IMG/VR virus record: IMGVR_UViG_3300030098_001482
Coordinates: 1-39,236 of that record
Length of the DNA: 39,236 nucleotides
Direction: 5' to 3' (one strand)
Source: a virus
Shown: positions 38,870 through 39,236 of the stretch, piece by piece
Position numbering within the stretch: the stretch's first letter is position 1
Layout: every line of letters begins with the position of its first letter
Made by a program: the position numbers and the translations under genes
Notes under the pieces: model-generated
Database searches by the model: none
What the model saw: only the letters and a program-made list of their open reading frames with translations
Told to the model about the DNA's origin: nothing

Positions 38870-39066
38870 TATGCCTTAGCTTCAATCTCAGGGTTAGGAC
38901 CAGTAACAAAGTCTATTAATACCGGGGTATCCATCTCATCTATGACCATTAGTATTTCCATCATGTATTGGTGGTCACCAGTATCAATGAACTTCTTTGA
39001 TAGGCTTTTTAAATAATCTATTGCAGGTCCTAAATCAAGTACTTCTATACGAGGTTCTAATTCCAT
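38869..39066 (-). CDS. First leftward gene, acidic (65 aa)
   Basis: A 65-residue acidic protein from ATG 39066; a TTG at 39102 in frame is possible, but neither has a clear ribosome site. It is coupled to the terminase-like gene by TAATG. It has no recognised domain. It may act in the packaging complex or as a regulator, given its place next to the divergent promoter. Confidence 0.55.
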   Translation of the reverse strand: MELEPRIEVLDLGPAIDYLKSLSKKFIDTGDHQYMMEILMVIDEMDTPVLIDFVTGPNPEIEAKA

Positions 39067-39118
39067 GGCAGTAATATAATCATAGAATATAGTATTCAAC
39101 AAGTAATTAAAATAAGTG

Positions 39119-39146
39119 TTGACAGGTATAGTGTTTTTACTATAAA
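39119..39146 (+). promoter_or_regulatory. Consensus sigma-70-like promoter, rightward
   Basis: TTGACA (39119-39124), 16 bases, TATAAA (39141-39146). It points towards the right window edge. If the genome is circular, it would feed the left-arm early block. It overlaps a leftward promoter. Confidence 0.55.
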
Positions 39147-39152
39147 TTTCAA
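39125..39152 (-). promoter_or_regulatory. Sigma-70-like promoter for the virion block
   Basis: On the minus strand TTGAAA (39152-39147), 16 bases, TATACC (39130-39125). Transcription would begin about seven bases on, just before the first leftward gene. Its elements sit within the rightward promoter, so both cannot be bound at once. Confidence 0.5.
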
Positions 39153-39169
39153 CTGTTGGTTGAGAGGAA

Positions 39170-39236
39170 CAATAATATATTAATATATTAATATTATATT
39201 ATTAATATTAAATAATATTATTAATATTAGATAAAT
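39170..39236. other. AT-rich right end, AATATT-rich
   Basis: The last 67 bases consist almost wholly of overlapping TTAATATT/AATATT units. They resemble the AT-rich tract at 1681-1755 and the segment at 65-92. The segment may be a DNA-bending spacer between the two divergent gene blocks if the molecule is circular. No gene. Confidence 0.4.

Noticed and set aside
1-39236. Naming SAR11 or any other particular host
   Set aside because: Base composition and gene families suggest an aquatic origin only; no host gene, tRNA or spacer match is available. ECF-like promoters would also fit poorly with hosts that lack ECF sigma factors.
1-39236. tRNA genes
   Set aside because: No convincing cloverleaf with T-loop and acceptor stem was found by eye in the spacers, including the GC-rich leader at 359-437.

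Overview
The window looks like an almost complete genome of a tailed, AT-rich double-stranded DNA phage. Several small genes resemble families I associate with marine metagenomic phages: the LNTSPS-type repeat protein, the Lys-rich proteins beside the terminase, the QxGG-motif virion proteins, and a tail fibre with GIGTSSP modules. There are no tRNAs, no rRNAs and no clear bacterial chromosomal genes. The host cannot be named from sequence. I see no integrase, DNA polymerase, primase, helicase or RNA polymerase, so replication and transcription probably rely on the host.

Layout. Genes form two convergent blocks. Rightward genes (481-11706) are small early and accessory genes. They include a DUF932-like protein, many unknown acidic proteins, a likely ADP-ribosyltransferase, an HNH endonuclease, a DUF1599-like protein, a possible histone-fold protein, and a recombination module of Cas4/RecB-like nuclease, DUF669-like single-strand binder, a second PD-(D/E)XK nuclease and a Holliday-junction-resolvase-like protein. 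Leftward genes (39066 down to 11703) are the packaging and virion block. In transcription order they are a small-terminase candidate, six small basic proteins, large terminase, a QxGG/EF-hand protein, portal, scaffold, SU10-like capsid protein, decoration protein, connectors and tail proteins, an S74 tail fibre, a lysis cassette with an M15 endolysin, a beta-propeller-like tail hub, and three large proteins that may be internal virion or ejection proteins. The blocks meet at 11703-11706 with overlapping stop codons. The divergent control region lies across the two window ends (39103-39236 and 1-480), which fits a circular or circularly permuted molecule, although this cannot be proved here.

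Control signals. The early genes carry a repeated bipartite motif, GGAACT-N16-GTATAA, seen at seven places with exactly constant spacing. It resembles ECF-type promoters more than ordinary sigma-70 promoters. By contrast, two overlapping sigma-70-like promoters face each other at 39119-39152, one for each arm. Downstream of the first gene, four copies of ATTCACGTA followed by a very AT-rich tract make a good origin candidate (1523-1755).

Main points of interest are the ECF-like promoter family, the iteron-like origin, a candidate phage histone-fold protein, an ADP-ribosyltransferase with R, SWTT and E-x-E motifs, a membrane ORF with its own Shine-Dalgarno nested inside the endolysin gene, a gene flanked by 14-base direct repeats, and several strongly folded non-coding or leader segments.
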